Origin: Candidatus Poribacteria bacterium
Lineage (GTDB): Bacteria; Poribacteria; WGA-4E; GCA-2687025
NCBI GenBank assembly: GCA_018644665.1
Contig: JABGQA010000073.1
Coordinates: 1 to 64,000, forward strand
Length of the DNA stretch: 64,000 nucleotides
Direction of reading: 5' to 3'
The translations under genes were made by a program, and so were the position numbers. Shown here piece by piece: positions 46,821-56,498 of this stretch. Below the pieces are notes generated by a model. That model was given only the letters and a program-made list of their open reading frames with translations. It did no database searches and was not told the origin of the DNA. The first letter of the stretch is position 1, and each line of letters opens with the position of its first letter.

Positions 46821-48476
46821 GTGAACCTCACGTTAGTCGTATTCCTGCCAGTGGCCGGGGCGATCGTCCTCGTGCTTGCGGGGCTGTTCAGCCAAGGCGT
46901 GTCCGATCGCGCCATGCGGGACAACGCCCTGAAGGCCGGCGCCCTGATAGTGTCGTTGGTGACATTCGTCCTGTCGCTGGCGTACATCGGCGCGTCGCCC
47001 GACCCGGTATACCGAGCGTGGATTCCGTCCATTGGGTCCGTCTTCCACCTGCGCATGGACGGCATATCCATCTGGCTGTTCGTCCTCACGACGTTCCTGA
47101 CGCCCATCTGCGTGCTCGCCTCGTGGCGCAACATCCGGTCTACGCCGTCCGGTTCGTTCTCGGCGTACGCGGACGACCCTGAAGCATCCGGTGAACGCGG
47201 CGTGGCGGGGTTCATGGTCGCGCTGCTAACGCTCGAGACGGCGATGCTCGGGACGTTCGTGGCGTACGACCTCGTCCTGTTCTTCGTCTTCTGGGAGATG
47301 ATGCTGATCCCGATGTACCTCCTCATCGGGATATGGGGGAGCCCGGGCACGCGCTCGACGTTCCTGTTCGGCCGCGTGTCGGAGCGCATCTACGCGACGA
47401 TGAAGTTCGTCCTGTACACGATGGCAGGCAGCGCACTGATGCTCGTCGGCATCCTCTACCTGCGGGCGGAGACAGGCTCGTTCGACTTGGCCGTCGTCAC
47501 GGCGCACGCCGCAGAGGGATTCGACAAGCGCGCGCAGTATTGGCTGTTCTGGGCGTTCTTCGTTGCGTTCGCGATCAAGGTCCCGCTCTTTCCCTTCCAC
47601 ACGTGGCTACCCGACGCGCACACGCAGGCTCCGACGGCGGGGTCGATCATACTTGCGGGCGTGATGCTGAAGATGGGGACGTACGGGATTATCCGCTTCT
47701 GCATACCGCTATTCCCAGACGCGGCACTGTTCTACGCGCCGTTCGTCTCAGTCCTGGCGGTCATTGGCATCATCTACGGCGCACTCGTCGCGATGGTCCA
47801 GCCGGACATGAAACGCCTCGTTGCCTATTCCAGCGTCAGCCACCTTGGGTTCATCGTGTTGGGGCTGTTCTCCGGCACGAACGCGGGCGTGCAAGGCGCG
47901 GTCATCCAGATGGTCAGCCACGGCATTAGCACGGGCGCGCTGTTCATGCTCGTCGGGATGCTCTATGACCGGCGTCACACACGCCTGATCTCGGAATTCG
48001 GCGGCATCGCCAAGCGCATGCCAGCGTATGCGGCTGTGTTCCTGATCGTGACGTTTTCGTCGATCGGGCTGCCCGGCACGAACGGGTTCGTGGGCGAATT
48101 CCTGATCCTCCTCGGGACGTTCAGCACGCAGGGCCGCGCGGTCTACGCGGTGTTCGCAGCCCTCGGGGTCATCCTCGCCGCCGTGTACATGCTGTGGATG
48201 GTGCAACGCGTGTTCTTTGGGCCGATCAAGCACCGCGCCAATGAGAATCTCAACGACCTGACGCTCCGAGAGTTGGTCGTTGCCGTCCCGCTCGTAGTGG
48301 TTGTATTCTTGATAGGGGTTTTCCCGAAGTATTTCCTCGACCGGATGGACGCCGACCACGCCATCTCCGAGCTGCGTAAAGCAGGCAGCGCGAAGGAGAT
48401 CGTCCGGGTGTCGCCTCAGGAAGGTGGCTCCGGCCACGGCTCCATTGAGGTACACACTCCGGCCGGAGGTCATTGA
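46821..48476 (+). CDS. nuoM: NADH-quinone oxidoreductase subunit M
   Basis: A 551-residue antiporter-like subunit. The FWEMMLIPMYLLIGIWG segment, the LPDAHTQAPTAGSIILAGVMLK-type segment and LPGTNGFVGEFLIL identify NuoM. It starts with GTG at 46821. The C-terminal tail is rich in Gly, Ser and His. Its stop overlaps the start of the following antiporter gene by one base. Confidence 0.94.
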   Translation: MNLTLVVFLPVAGAIVLVLAGLFSQGVSDRAMRDNALKAGALIVSLVTFVLSLAYIGASPDPVYRAWIPSIGSVFHLRMDGISIWLFVLTTFLTPICVLASWRNIRSTPSGSFSAYADDPEASGERGVAGFMVALLTLETAMLGTFVAYDLVLFFVFWEMMLIPMYLLIGIWGSPGTRSTFLFGRVSERIYATMKFVLYTMAGSALMLVGILYLRAETGSFDLAVVTAHAAEGFDKRAQYWLFWAFFVAFAIKVPLFPFHTWLPDAHTQAPTAGSIILAGVMLKMGTYGIIRFCIPLFPDAALFYAPFVSVLAVIGIIYGALVAMVQPDMKRLVAYSSVSHLGFIVLGLFSGTNAGVQGAVIQMVSHGISTGALFMLVGMLYDRRHTRLISEFGGIAKRMPAYAAVFLIVTFSSIGLPGTNGFVGEFLILLGTFSTQGRAVYAVFAALGVILAAVYMLWMVQRVFFGPIKHRANENLNDLTLRELVVAVPLVVVVFLIGVFPKYFLDRMDADHAISELRKAGSAKEIVRVSPQEGGSGHGSIEVHTPAGGH

Positions 48477-50125
48477 TGCCGCTGTCCCGTTCGAGACGGA
48501 TACGTCTCGCCGCCATTCTGCTGGCGGCTGTTTCGGTGCTCGCGCTTCCCTTGCTCGCCGACGCCCAGGATGACCACGGGGCCACTGCTGAGGCCGCGCA
48601 TGGCGCTGACGCCGGCCACGGCGAGGAGGCCGACGGCGGCCACGGGGGGCCCGGCATCGGCGCGGATCTTTCCCTGCTGTGGGTGATCCCGTTCGTCGGG
48701 ATTCTCCTCTCGATCGCGCTCGGGCCCATCATCAACCACCACTGGTGGGAGCATAACTACCCGAAGGCGTCGCTCGTGTGGGCGCTCGCGTTTGCGGTCC
48801 CGTTCTGCGTGATATTCGGGATGAAGGGCTCGCTGAGCGTCGCCACGCACGAGATCCTGCACATCTACCTCGTCGACTACATCCCGTTTATCATCCTGCT
48901 GGCCGGGCTGTTCGTCGCGGCTGGGGGGATCGTACTGCGCGGCACGCTTGTCGGTACGCCTGGGGTGAACGCGGGCTTCATCGCGGTTGGGTCCGTGCTC
49001 GCGTCCATCATCGGCACGACCGGCGCGTCGATGTTGCTGATCCGGCCGCTCCTGAGGGCCAACGCGCATCGGCAGCACCGCGTCCACATCGTGGTGATCT
49101 TCATCTTCCTCGTCAGCAACATCGGTGGGGCCCTGACGCCTTTGGGTGATCCGCCTCTATTCCTGGGCTTCCTACACGGCGTCCCGTTCCAGTGGACGCT
49201 CAGCCTTGCCCCTCAGATGGCAGTGGTGATCGTACTGGTCCTGCTGGTGTTCGTAGCGCTGGACAAGTGGTACCTAAGCCGCGAGGCGAACCCCGTGCCG
49301 GACGACACGGGCGACGCGCAGCCGTTGGCCGTGGCGGGGGCACACAACTTCCTCTTCCTGCTGGGCATCATGGGCGCGGTCTTGTTGAGTGGGCTTTGGC
49401 GGCCTGGCGACGTGACGGTCTTGGGCGTGCACGTGAGCGCCTCTAGCCTCGTACGCGACGGGCTGATCATCCTGATCACGATCGGGGCGTTCGCAGCGAC
49501 GAAGCAGACCTTGCGAGATGAGAACGAGTTCGAGTGGGAGCCGATAAAGGAAGTGGGGATTCTGTTTGCGGGAATCTTCATGACGATCATCCCGGCGCTC
49601 GCGATCCTCAAGGCAGGCGAACAGGGCGCCTTGTCCCCGGTGATCCGGGCGGCGAACTCCGAGATCGCGTACATGTGGCTTGCCGGGATACTGTCCAGCT
49701 TCCTCGATAACGCGCCGACGTATCTGACGTTCTTCAACACGGCGCTGGGCAAGCTGCATCTCACTGAGGCGGTCGTCAGTGACTACCTGGCGAGCAGCCC
49801 GCTACCGTGGTTCAACTCCCCACCGGTGGATGCCGCTGTCGCCGCGGGCATACAGGCGAGGCATCCCGAGGTCGCGTCGATGTCGGTCGAGGCGCTGCAG
49901 GCGAGCCTTCAGCAGTTCGGTGGGTTCCTCAAGGCCATCTCGATGGGCGCCGTGTTCATGGGCGCGAACACGTACATCGGCAACGCTCCGAACTTCATGG
50001 TGCGGTCCATCGCGATACAGGACGGCGTAAAGATGCCGTCGTTCTTTGGCTTCATGGCCTGGTCCTGCGCGATCCTGATCCCGATCTTCGTTGTGGTGAC
50101 GCTGTTGTTCTTGGTGCTGATATAG
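48476..50125 (+). CDS. NhaD-like sodium:proton antiporter (ion transporter superfamily)
   Basis: A 549-residue membrane transporter placed between nuoM and nuoN. It has a cleavable-looking signal peptide (about residues 1-31), then a periplasmic His-rich stretch (about residues 32-60 hold six His), then about twelve helices. The phrases SNIGGALTPLGDPPLFLGFL and LSSFLDNAPTYLTFFN are the two half-site motifs of the NhaD/CitMHS-type family. GGAGGT lies six bases before the ATG at 48476. Co-location with complex I suggests coupling of sodium or proton movement to respiration; that is inference. Confidence 0.88.
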   Translation: MPLSRSRRIRLAAILLAAVSVLALPLLADAQDDHGATAEAAHGADAGHGEEADGGHGGPGIGADLSLLWVIPFVGILLSIALGPIINHHWWEHNYPKASLVWALAFAVPFCVIFGMKGSLSVATHEILHIYLVDYIPFIILLAGLFVAAGGIVLRGTLVGTPGVNAGFIAVGSVLASIIGTTGASMLLIRPLLRANAHRQHRVHIVVIFIFLVSNIGGALTPLGDPPLFLGFLHGVPFQWTLSLAPQMAVVIVLVLLVFVALDKWYLSREANPVPDDTGDAQPLAVAGAHNFLFLLGIMGAVLLSGLWRPGDVTVLGVHVSASSLVRDGLIILITIGAFAATKQTLRDENEFEWEPIKEVGILFAGIFMTIIPALAILKAGEQGALSPVIRAANSEIAYMWLAGILSSFLDNAPTYLTFFNTALGKLHLTEAVVSDYLASSPLPWFNSPPVDAAVAAGIQARHPEVASMSVEALQASLQQFGGFLKAISMGAVFMGANTYIGNAPNFMVRSIAIQDGVKMPSFFGFMAWSCAILIPIFVVVTLLFLVLI

Positions 50126-50189
50126 ACGCGTTGAACGAGCCATCGTGGGCGCGCGTCGGCGTGAGACGTAGGCGAAGGGCCGCATACCA

Positions 50190-51686
50190 ATGATCGCCGT
50201 CCTCGACTTCCAGTGGAACGCGCTCGCCGGGGCGATTGTCCTGCTTGCGACGCTCATCCTCTGCCTGTGCCTCGACATGGGCTCGCGGCGGCAGTGGAGC
50301 CTCGCCACAGGATGGGCGGCCCTGATCGGCGTCGTCGTGGCGCTCTTGGCGCTGCTGGGGACTACCGGTACGACGGCGTTGGCGTTCGGCGCGAGGGTGA
50401 ATGGCGTCGCGACGAGTATCTTCCTGGTTGACCGGTACACGCGGTCGCTCGGGGCGATCTGCCTGCTCGCCACCGCGCTCTGCATCCTGCTTTCCATCGG
50501 CTACCTCGACCGGCACCGCGCCCAACGCGGCGAGTATTACATCCTGATGCTGCTCTCCGCGCTCGGGATGCTCCTCATCGCCGGTGGTAACGACCTGATC
50601 ATCATCTTCATCGGGGTGGAGTTGCTCTCTCTCCCGCTGTACATCCTGGCGGGCTTCCGCCGGAACGCCGAGTCGTCGGAGTCTTCACTCAAGTACTTCC
50701 TCCTCGGCGCGTTCTCGTCGGGCTTCTTCCTTTACGGGATCGCGCTGATTTTCGGCGCGACGGGAACGACGAACCTCACAACGATGGCCGACGCGCTGCC
50801 GGCGGGATCCTCGCTGTTCCGCGTGGGTGTTCTGCTCGTGCTCGTTGGCTTCGCGTTCAAGGTCGCGGCCGTGCCGTTCCACCAGTGGGCGCCTGACGTG
50901 TATCAGGGCGCTCCGACTCCAGTGACGGCGTTCTTTGCCTCCGCGCCGAAGGTCGCTGGGTTCGCTGGCATCCTGCGCGTGTTCCTTTTGTCGAGTCACG
51001 CGTACCAGGCGGAGTGGCAGATCGTGTTCGCTGTCCTCGCCGCGCTGACGATGACGGTCGGCAACCTGATGGCGCTCACGCAGACGAACGTGAAGCGGAT
51101 GCTCGCGTATTCCAGTGTCGCGCACGCCGGATACGTCCTCGTCGGGCTGGCGGCCGGGATGGGCGGCGTGTCCTCGGCGATCTTCTACCTCCTGCTCTAC
51201 TCGCTCATGAGCGTCGGGGCATTCGGCGCGCTGATCCTGCATGGCGACCGGCGCGACGAGCGGCTGTCTCTCGACGACTTCGCCGGCCTCGGATTCCGCC
51301 GTCCCGTGCTGGGAGCCGGGATCGCGCTGATCTTGTTGTCGTTGGCCGGCTTCCCGCCCACGGCCGGCTTCATGGGCAAGTTCTTCCTCTTCCGGGACGC
51401 GTACGGCGCCGGCTTCACGTGGCTGGTCGTCATCGGCGTATTGAACAGCGTCGTATCCGCGTTCTACTATCTCGGGGTCGTCGTGCGGATGTACATGACG
51501 TCCGCGCCTCGCGTTGCGACCGTGGCGGAAGCCATGCCGGGCCTGGCGCGTGGCCTCGTCGTGGTGGCGCTGGTCGTGTCGCTCCTCGGCATCTTCGCTG
51601 GCGGGATATCGCCTGCGAAGGTGATGGCTCTGGTAAGCACCGCGCCTCCGACCGTCACGGCGATGAGCGGGACAAGCTCTCTGTAA
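50190..51686 (+). CDS. nuoN: NADH-quinone oxidoreductase subunit N
   Basis: A 498-residue antiporter-like subunit. Typical segments are GVELLSLPLYILAGF, FKVAAVPFHQWAPDVYQGAPTPVTAFFAS and FPPTAGFMGKFFLF. It lies 64 bases after the antiporter gene and ends the complex I set; the ATP synthase genes begin 10 bases later, so the two operons may share a transcript. Confidence 0.95.
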   Translation: MIAVLDFQWNALAGAIVLLATLILCLCLDMGSRRQWSLATGWAALIGVVVALLALLGTTGTTALAFGARVNGVATSIFLVDRYTRSLGAICLLATALCILLSIGYLDRHRAQRGEYYILMLLSALGMLLIAGGNDLIIIFIGVELLSLPLYILAGFRRNAESSESSLKYFLLGAFSSGFFLYGIALIFGATGTTNLTTMADALPAGSSLFRVGVLLVLVGFAFKVAAVPFHQWAPDVYQGAPTPVTAFFASAPKVAGFAGILRVFLLSSHAYQAEWQIVFAVLAALTMTVGNLMALTQTNVKRMLAYSSVAHAGYVLVGLAAGMGGVSSAIFYLLLYSLMSVGAFGALILHGDRRDERLSLDDFAGLGFRRPVLGAGIALILLSLAGFPPTAGFMGKFFLFRDAYGAGFTWLVVIGVLNSVVSAFYYLGVVVRMYMTSAPRVATVAEAMPGLARGLVVVALVVSLLGIFAGGISPAKVMALVSTAPPTVTAMSGTSSL

Positions 51687-51696
51687 GGGATCGCCG

Positions 51697-51984
51697 ATGG
51701 ACCCAGACGTCCCTCCGGGCGCCCCCAGAGGTGGTTGGGCCGCCGTCGGCGAGTTGACGTCGCTGGCGATGACCCTGGCGATCTGTGTCCTTATCGGCCT
51801 CCTAGGAGGACGATGGATCGGGCGGAAGCTCGGAGCAGAGGACGCCGGGACCCTCGGTGGGGTAGCATTCGGTGTTGTAGCGGCGGGGTACGAGCTTCGG
51901 CGCGTCGCGCTCAGGCTGGAGCGCAAGACGCGGGACGAGACACGACGGCGGGAGCGCGATGGAGCCGACGGGCACGACAGCTAA
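51697..51984 (+). CDS. atpZ: AtpZ/AtpI-family accessory protein
   Basis: A 95-residue protein with two helices and a charged C-terminus. The segment LAICVLIGLLGGRWIGRKLG matches the AtpZ family (putative Mg2+/Ca2+-linked accessory of F-type ATP synthase). It overlaps the next gene by 26 bases in another frame. Its place at the head of an atp operon is normal. Confidence 0.75.
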   Translation: MDPDVPPGAPRGGWAAVGELTSLAMTLAICVLIGLLGGRWIGRKLGAEDAGTLGGVAFGVVAAGYELRRVALRLERKTRDETRRRERDGADGHDS

Positions 51985-52411
51985 CGCCCTAGCCCCGATA
52001 CCGGCCTACACGCGCTCATCGTTCGTGTCGGACGTGTATCGCGCATCGCTGGCTGTCTCCGTAGTTGCCATAGGCGTTGGCGCGGTCGCTGGATTGGCGT
52101 CCTCGCTGTCGTTGGCTCTCGGCGCGGCGCTGGCGATTTCGTCGTTTTGGGCGCTGGAGCGCACGCTCGCCGTGAACTACGGTGGCGACCACGGCAAAGG
52201 TCGTTGGCGGTCGTTCGCCCTAGCAATCGCCAAATACGGGGTCGTTGCTGGGACGCTGCTTCTGGCGACACGGGTGGACGCGCTCAGGATGGGCTACGTC
52301 GCTGCCGGACTCGCTGTTGTCTACGTTGGGGTCGTCGTGTCGGCGACACTGGATATGGTCCGCCGGAGCGCCGCTGCAAAGGCGCCGGTCGGGTCTGGGG
52401 ATGTGGTTTAG
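51959..52411 (+). CDS. atpI: ATP synthase subunit I-like protein
   Basis: A 150-residue membrane protein with about four helices and little conserved sequence. Position between atpZ and atpB and size suit the AtpI/UncI family, which helps assemble the c-ring. I see no strong motif, so the call rests mainly on context. The ATG lies within the atpZ 3' end. Confidence 0.6.
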   Translation: MEPTGTTANALAPIPAYTRSSFVSDVYRASLAVSVVAIGVGAVAGLASSLSLALGAALAISSFWALERTLAVNYGGDHGKGRWRSFALAIAKYGVVAGTLLLATRVDALRMGYVAAGLAVVYVGVVVSATLDMVRRSAAAKAPVGSGDVV

Positions 52412-52415
52412 GCGT

Positions 52416-53264
52416 ATGTCCAGGAAGACGGCTGCATTCGCAGCCTTCGCGGGATCACTCGCGGTCAGCACACCCGCCTTGGCAGCGGGGGATCAGCACT
52501 ACTCGCTGTTCGCCTTCCTAGTGCCGGGGTCGGTTCGCGCGCACCTCTACCAGTACGATAACTGGGGACAGATGGACGTCATCCCCAACACGCTGTTCAT
52601 TGGCGTGGGGGTGTTGCTGGCGCTCGGGCTCATGGCGCGGAAGCTTCGGTACATTCCCACCGGGCGCGGGCAGGCGGCGGTCGAGATGCTCGTCGAGGGG
52701 CTGAACAAGCAGTTCACCCCGGTGCTCGGGCCTCGCGGCGTGAAATACCTGCCGCTCGTCAATTCGTACTTCATCCTTATCCTTGCGTGGAACCTGGCGG
52801 GACTCGTGCCGGGTCTGCAGGCGCCGACTGCCGAGCTGAACACGACTCTCGCGCTCGCGGTGATCTCGATCGTCGCGGTTCAGGGCATCGCCATCCACGA
52901 GCTAGGTGTACTCGGCTACCTCAAGCACCTGGCGGTCGTGCCAGGGCCGATCGCGCCCCTGATGTTCGTGCTGGAATTGGTGACGCAGTTCGCGCGCGTC
53001 ATCTCGCTATCTCTGCGGCTATTCGCGAACATCTACGCCAAGGAGGTAGTGCTTATGGTACTGTACGGTCTGGCGGTCGATCTGTTCTTCATTCCGGTCC
53101 AGCTCCCGGTGCTGTTCATCGGCGTGTTGGCCAGCTTGATCCAGGCTTTCATATTCTCGATTCTGACGTCGGTGTACATTGGGCAGTTCCTCGAGGAACA
53201 CGACCACTCAGAGCACCACGACGAAGGCGACGTGGCGCACGCGCACGCGCACGGCGCGCACTGA
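52416..53264 (+). CDS. atpB: ATP synthase subunit a
   Basis: A 282-residue membrane subunit that forms the proton path with the c-ring. The essential arginine lies in LSLRLFANIYAKE, and the C-terminal QAFIFSILTSVYIGQFL helix is typical. Residues 1-24 resemble a cleavable signal, as in some a-subunits, and the tail is His-rich. The start at 52416 is five bases after the atpI stop; an in-frame ATG at 52401 is an equal alternative. Confidence 0.92.
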   Translation: MSRKTAAFAAFAGSLAVSTPALAAGDQHYSLFAFLVPGSVRAHLYQYDNWGQMDVIPNTLFIGVGVLLALGLMARKLRYIPTGRGQAAVEMLVEGLNKQFTPVLGPRGVKYLPLVNSYFILILAWNLAGLVPGLQAPTAELNTTLALAVISIVAVQGIAIHELGVLGYLKHLAVVPGPIAPLMFVLELVTQFARVISLSLRLFANIYAKEVVLMVLYGLAVDLFFIPVQLPVLFIGVLASLIQAFIFSILTSVYIGQFLEEHDHSEHHDEGDVAHAHAHGAH

Positions 53265-53366
53265 GCGACTGCGTAACGGCGCTCTAGGCGGCCGTTGCGT
53301 TAGGGCTTCGGTGATGTCCCTCATCGTAGGTACGATGAGCAATTACGGAGATGGGAGACGATACGC

Positions 53367-53660
53367 ATGATCTACCTAGCGGCATTGGCGCTAGCTGTCG
53401 GTTTCGGGTTGCCGTTGGCGGTTCTCGCGGCGGCGACGGCGCAAGGTAAGGCGATCTCGATGGGGCTCGAGAGCATGGCCCGTCAGCCTGAGTCGGCTGC
53501 CGGCCTCCAGACCGCCATGCTAATCGGTCTGGCGTTCATCGAGTTGTTCATCCTGCTGGCGTTCGTGCTTGGGTTCCTGCTTCTGGGCAAGATGCCGACC
53601 ATCAGCCCGTCAGAAGCCATCCAGATGGCACAGACCGCCGTCGAGACCGTTGCCCACTAG
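53367..53660 (+). CDS. atpE: ATP synthase subunit c
   Basis: A 97-residue hairpin subunit of the rotor ring. The polar loop ARQPES and the proton-binding Glu59 in helix two (GLAFIELFILLAF) are clear. Glu59 is followed by Leu, not Ser, and the Gln of the first helix seen in sodium-binding rings is not evident, so a proton-type ring is more likely. The Gly-x-Gly-x-Gly packing motif of helix one is reduced: Ala, Pro and Val occupy places usually filled by Gly. It lies 102 bases after atpB. Confidence 0.93.
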   Translation: MIYLAALALAVGFGLPLAVLAAATAQGKAISMGLESMARQPESAAGLQTAMLIGLAFIELFILLAFVLGFLLLGKMPTISPSEAIQMAQTAVETVAH

Positions 53661-53715
53661 ACGCGCGGCTCGGGCCTCGGTGACCGAGCAACCACGTGGA
53701 GACCTGATAGAGACT

Positions 53716-54345
53716 ATGCAGATCTCATCGCAGGAGAGCGCGCGCCGCTGGCCCGCCCGCGTGGTTGCTCACGTAGTGGCGGCGGCGTTGGCCGGGGCGG
53801 CGTACGCCGCAGACACCGCCGACGGCGCGCACGCAGCCGCCGACGCCTCACCGCTGGGGGCGTTGCACATCCAGTGGGAGATCATCGTCGCGCAGGGCGT
53901 CGGCTTCCTCGTGATGTTCCTCATCCTGTGGAAGATGGTGTTCAGCCGCGTTGGCTCTATCCTGGATCGCCGGCGCACGGATATCACGGACCGGCTGCAC
54001 AAGATCGAGCAGGACCAGTACGATGCCGATCGCAACCGATCCGAAACCGAGCGCCAGCTCGCCGAGATCGGTCGCGAGGCGCAGGCCCGCTACGAGACCG
54101 CCGCGCGCGAAGGCGAGGAGGAGCGCGAACGCTTGACCGCGGAGGCACGCGAGGCCGCCCAAGCGGAGCTCGACCGCGCGCAGGCGAGCATCGTGAGCGA
54201 GAAGGCCGCGGCGATACTCGAACTCCGCGCCGAAGTCGCGGCGTTGGTCATCCAGGCGACACGCCAGATTCTGGGCGAGTCCCTCGACGAAGAACGCCAG
54301 CGCCAGATCGTCGATGACATGATCGAGCGGCTACCGACCGAATAG
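53716..54345 (+). CDS. atpF: ATP synthase subunit b
   Basis: A 209-residue peripheral-stalk subunit. A signal-like or membrane segment is at about 15-35, the functional membrane helix at about 58-78 (WEIIVAQGVGFLVMFLILW), then a long charged coiled-coil rich in Glu, Arg and Ala, ending in the delta-binding tail. The ATG at 53716 lacks a strong ribosome binding site; a GTG 36 bases upstream is possible. Only one b-type gene is present. Confidence 0.88.
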   Translation: MQISSQESARRWPARVVAHVVAAALAGAAYAADTADGAHAAADASPLGALHIQWEIIVAQGVGFLVMFLILWKMVFSRVGSILDRRRTDITDRLHKIEQDQYDADRNRSETERQLAEIGREAQARYETAAREGEEERERLTAEAREAAQAELDRAQASIVSEKAAAILELRAEVAALVIQATRQILGESLDEERQRQIVDDMIERLPTE

Positions 54346-54372
54346 CCGAACGACCAGACGGGGAGGCCGCAG

Positions 54373-54915
54373 TTGCGGACACTGCGCATCGCGCGAGGAT
54401 ACGCGAAAGCCTTGGTGCAATCGGCCGACGACGCGGGCAGCGTCGCGGATGTCGATACCGGGCTGACGCGCCTGCAGGAGATGCTCGAGGGATCGCCCGA
54501 CCTCGCGGCGTTCTTCACGGATCCGATGATCGCGCCTGGGGTCAAGGGCGAGATCGTCGACCAGATCTTTGGCGACGACTTGCCGCCGCTGCTCCAGTCG
54601 TTCGTCTCGCTGCTTGTCGAGAAGCGGCGTGAACGCGAGTTGGCGCCCATCGTAGCGGAGACGAGGCGTCTGCTGGACGAACGCGCCGGGATCGAGACCG
54701 CTTACGTGCGCTCGGCGATCGGCCTATCCGACGCCCAGACAGAGGAACTCAAGAGTAACCTCGAGCGCATCACGGGCAAGACGATGCAGATCGAGGTGGA
54801 GATCGACGCGTCGGTGTTGGGCGGGTTCGTCGTCCGCATCCAAGACACGATCTACGACGCTTCGACGAACACACAGATTCTCAGGCTGCAGGACGCCCTG
54901 ACCGCGGCGCGCTGA
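54373..54915 (+). CDS. atpH: ATP synthase subunit delta
   Basis: A 180-residue stalk subunit. The N-terminal RIARGYAKALVQSA helix and the C-terminal DASVLGGFVVRIQDTIYDAS segment identify it. The start is TTG at 54373, preceded by GGGGAGG. It is followed by atpA after 14 bases. Confidence 0.92.
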   Translation: MRTLRIARGYAKALVQSADDAGSVADVDTGLTRLQEMLEGSPDLAAFFTDPMIAPGVKGEIVDQIFGDDLPPLLQSFVSLLVEKRRERELAPIVAETRRLLDERAGIETAYVRSAIGLSDAQTEELKSNLERITGKTMQIEVEIDASVLGGFVVRIQDTIYDASTNTQILRLQDALTAAR

Positions 54916-54929
54916 CGTAGAGGGACACG

Positions 54930-56462
54930 ATGGCACAGCAGGTACGTCCGGACGAAATATCCCGCATCCTACGGCAGTCCCTCGAGCGATTCGCGACCGA
55001 GGTGGATGTTTTCGAGTCAGGCACGGTGCTGCAACTCGGGGACGGCATCGCGCGTGTTCACGGCTTGCAGAACGTCATGGCGTCGGAACTGCTCGAGTTC
55101 CCCGGCGACGTGCTCGGGATGGCGCTGAATTTAGAAGAGGACAATGTCGGCGCCGTGCTGTTTGGCGACAGCACGCACGTCCGCGAGGGCGACACCGTCA
55201 AGCGCACCGGCCGCATTATCGAGATCCCGGTAGGCGATGAGATGCTCGGCCGCGTTGTCGATCCGCTCGGACGAGTGATCGACGGCAAGGGCGACATCAC
55301 GACGACAGAAACGCTCCCCGTTGAACGTAAGGCTCCAGGCATCATCGACCGGCAGCCCGTGCGCGATCCGATGATGACGGGTCTGAAGATCGTGGACGGG
55401 ACGACGCCCATTGGGCGTGGGCAGCGTGAATTGGTGATCGGCGACCGCCAGATCGGCAAGACCGCGATCGGCATCGACGCCATCATCAACCAGAAGGGCA
55501 AGGACGTCTTCTGCATCTACGTCGCGATCGGGCAGAAGGGGTCGACCATCGCGAAGATCCTCCAGGTGTTGGGGGACCACGGCGCCCTTGAATACACGAC
55601 GATCGTGTCCGCGACCGCGAGCGAGCCGGCGCCGATCCTGTGGATTGCCCCGTACGCGGGCGCTACGCTCGGCGAGTACTTCCGCGACAGCGGCAGGAAC
55701 GCGCTCGTCATCTACGACGACCTCACCAAGCACGCGTGGGCGTACCGCGAGATGGCGCTGAACCTGCGTCGCCCCGCTGGGCGCGAGGCGTATCCGGGCG
55801 ACGTGTTCTACCTGCACTCGCGCCTCCTGGAGCGCGCGGCGAAGATGAGCGACGAAGCGGGCGGCGGGTCGTTGACGGCCCTTCCGATCATCGAGACGCA
55901 GGAAGAGGACGTCACGACATACATCCCCACCAATGTGTGGTCGATCACGGACGGGCAGATGATCATGGAGCCGGGACTGTTCTACGCGGGCGTCCGGCCT
56001 GCAATGAACGTCGGTCTCTCCGTGTCCCGTCTGATGGGCAACGCGCAGTCCGACGCCATGAAGCACATCTGCGGGCCGCTCCGCGCCGAACTGGCGAGAT
56101 TCCGCGAGACCCTGGCGTTCGCGCAATTCGGCGCTGACCAGTTGGACGCATCGACGCGCGAGCAGCTGGAGCGCGGTGAGCGGATGACCGAACTGCTCAA
56201 GCAGGACCAGTACGAGCCGCTGCCCCAGTGGAAGCAGATCCTTAGCATCTACTGCGGCCGGCACGGCCACTGCGATCACATCGAGGTGGATGATGTGCCG
56301 CGGTTCGAGACGGAGTTGCATGAGTTCTTCCAGCGCGAGCACGCCGCCATGACTGTGCGCATGGACGAATACGAGAAGCTGGACGACGACGAGATGGAAG
56401 CGCTGGCTGCTGCGGTAGAGTCGTTCAAGCTGTCCTTCACGCCGGCGGAGGCAGCGGCCTAG
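54930..56462 (+). CDS. atpA: ATP synthase subunit alpha
   Basis: A 510-residue non-catalytic nucleotide-binding subunit of F1. Walker A GDRQIGKT is at 171-178, and the later [14 protein letters not shown] segment carries the arginine finger. The protein is full length. It is the last atp gene here: atpG, atpD and atpC do not follow, and a hairpin with a short T run closes the operon. Confidence 0.96.
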   Translation: MAQQVRPDEISRILRQSLERFATEVDVFESGTVLQLGDGIARVHGLQNVMASELLEFPGDVLGMALNLEEDNVGAVLFGDSTHVREGDTVKRTGRIIEIPVGDEMLGRVVDPLGRVIDGKGDITTTETLPVERKAPGIIDRQPVRDPMMTGLKIVDGTTPIGRGQRELVIGDRQIGKTAIGIDAIINQKGKDVFCIYVAIGQKGSTIAKILQVLGDHGALEYTTIVSATASEPAPILWIAPYAGATLGEYFRDSGRNALVIYDDLTKHAWAYREMALNLRRPAGREAYPGDVFYLHSRLLERAAKMSDEAGGGSLTALPIIETQEEDVTTYIPTNVWSITDGQMIMEPGLFYAGVRPAMNVGLSVSRLMGNAQSDAMKHICGPLRAELARFRETLAFAQFGADQLDASTREQLERGERMTELLKQDQYEPLPQWKQILSIYCGRHGHCDHIEVDDVPRFETELHEFFQREHAAMTVRMDEYEKLDDDEMEALAAAVESFKLSFTPAEAAA

Positions 56463-56498
56463 GCGTCCTGTCCGCTACTCCACGGCTCGGTAATGCCG

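Noticed and set aside
50685..51926. A 413-codon open frame on the minus strand
   Set aside because: It is opposite nuoN and atpZ; composition is that of a reverse-strand shadow.
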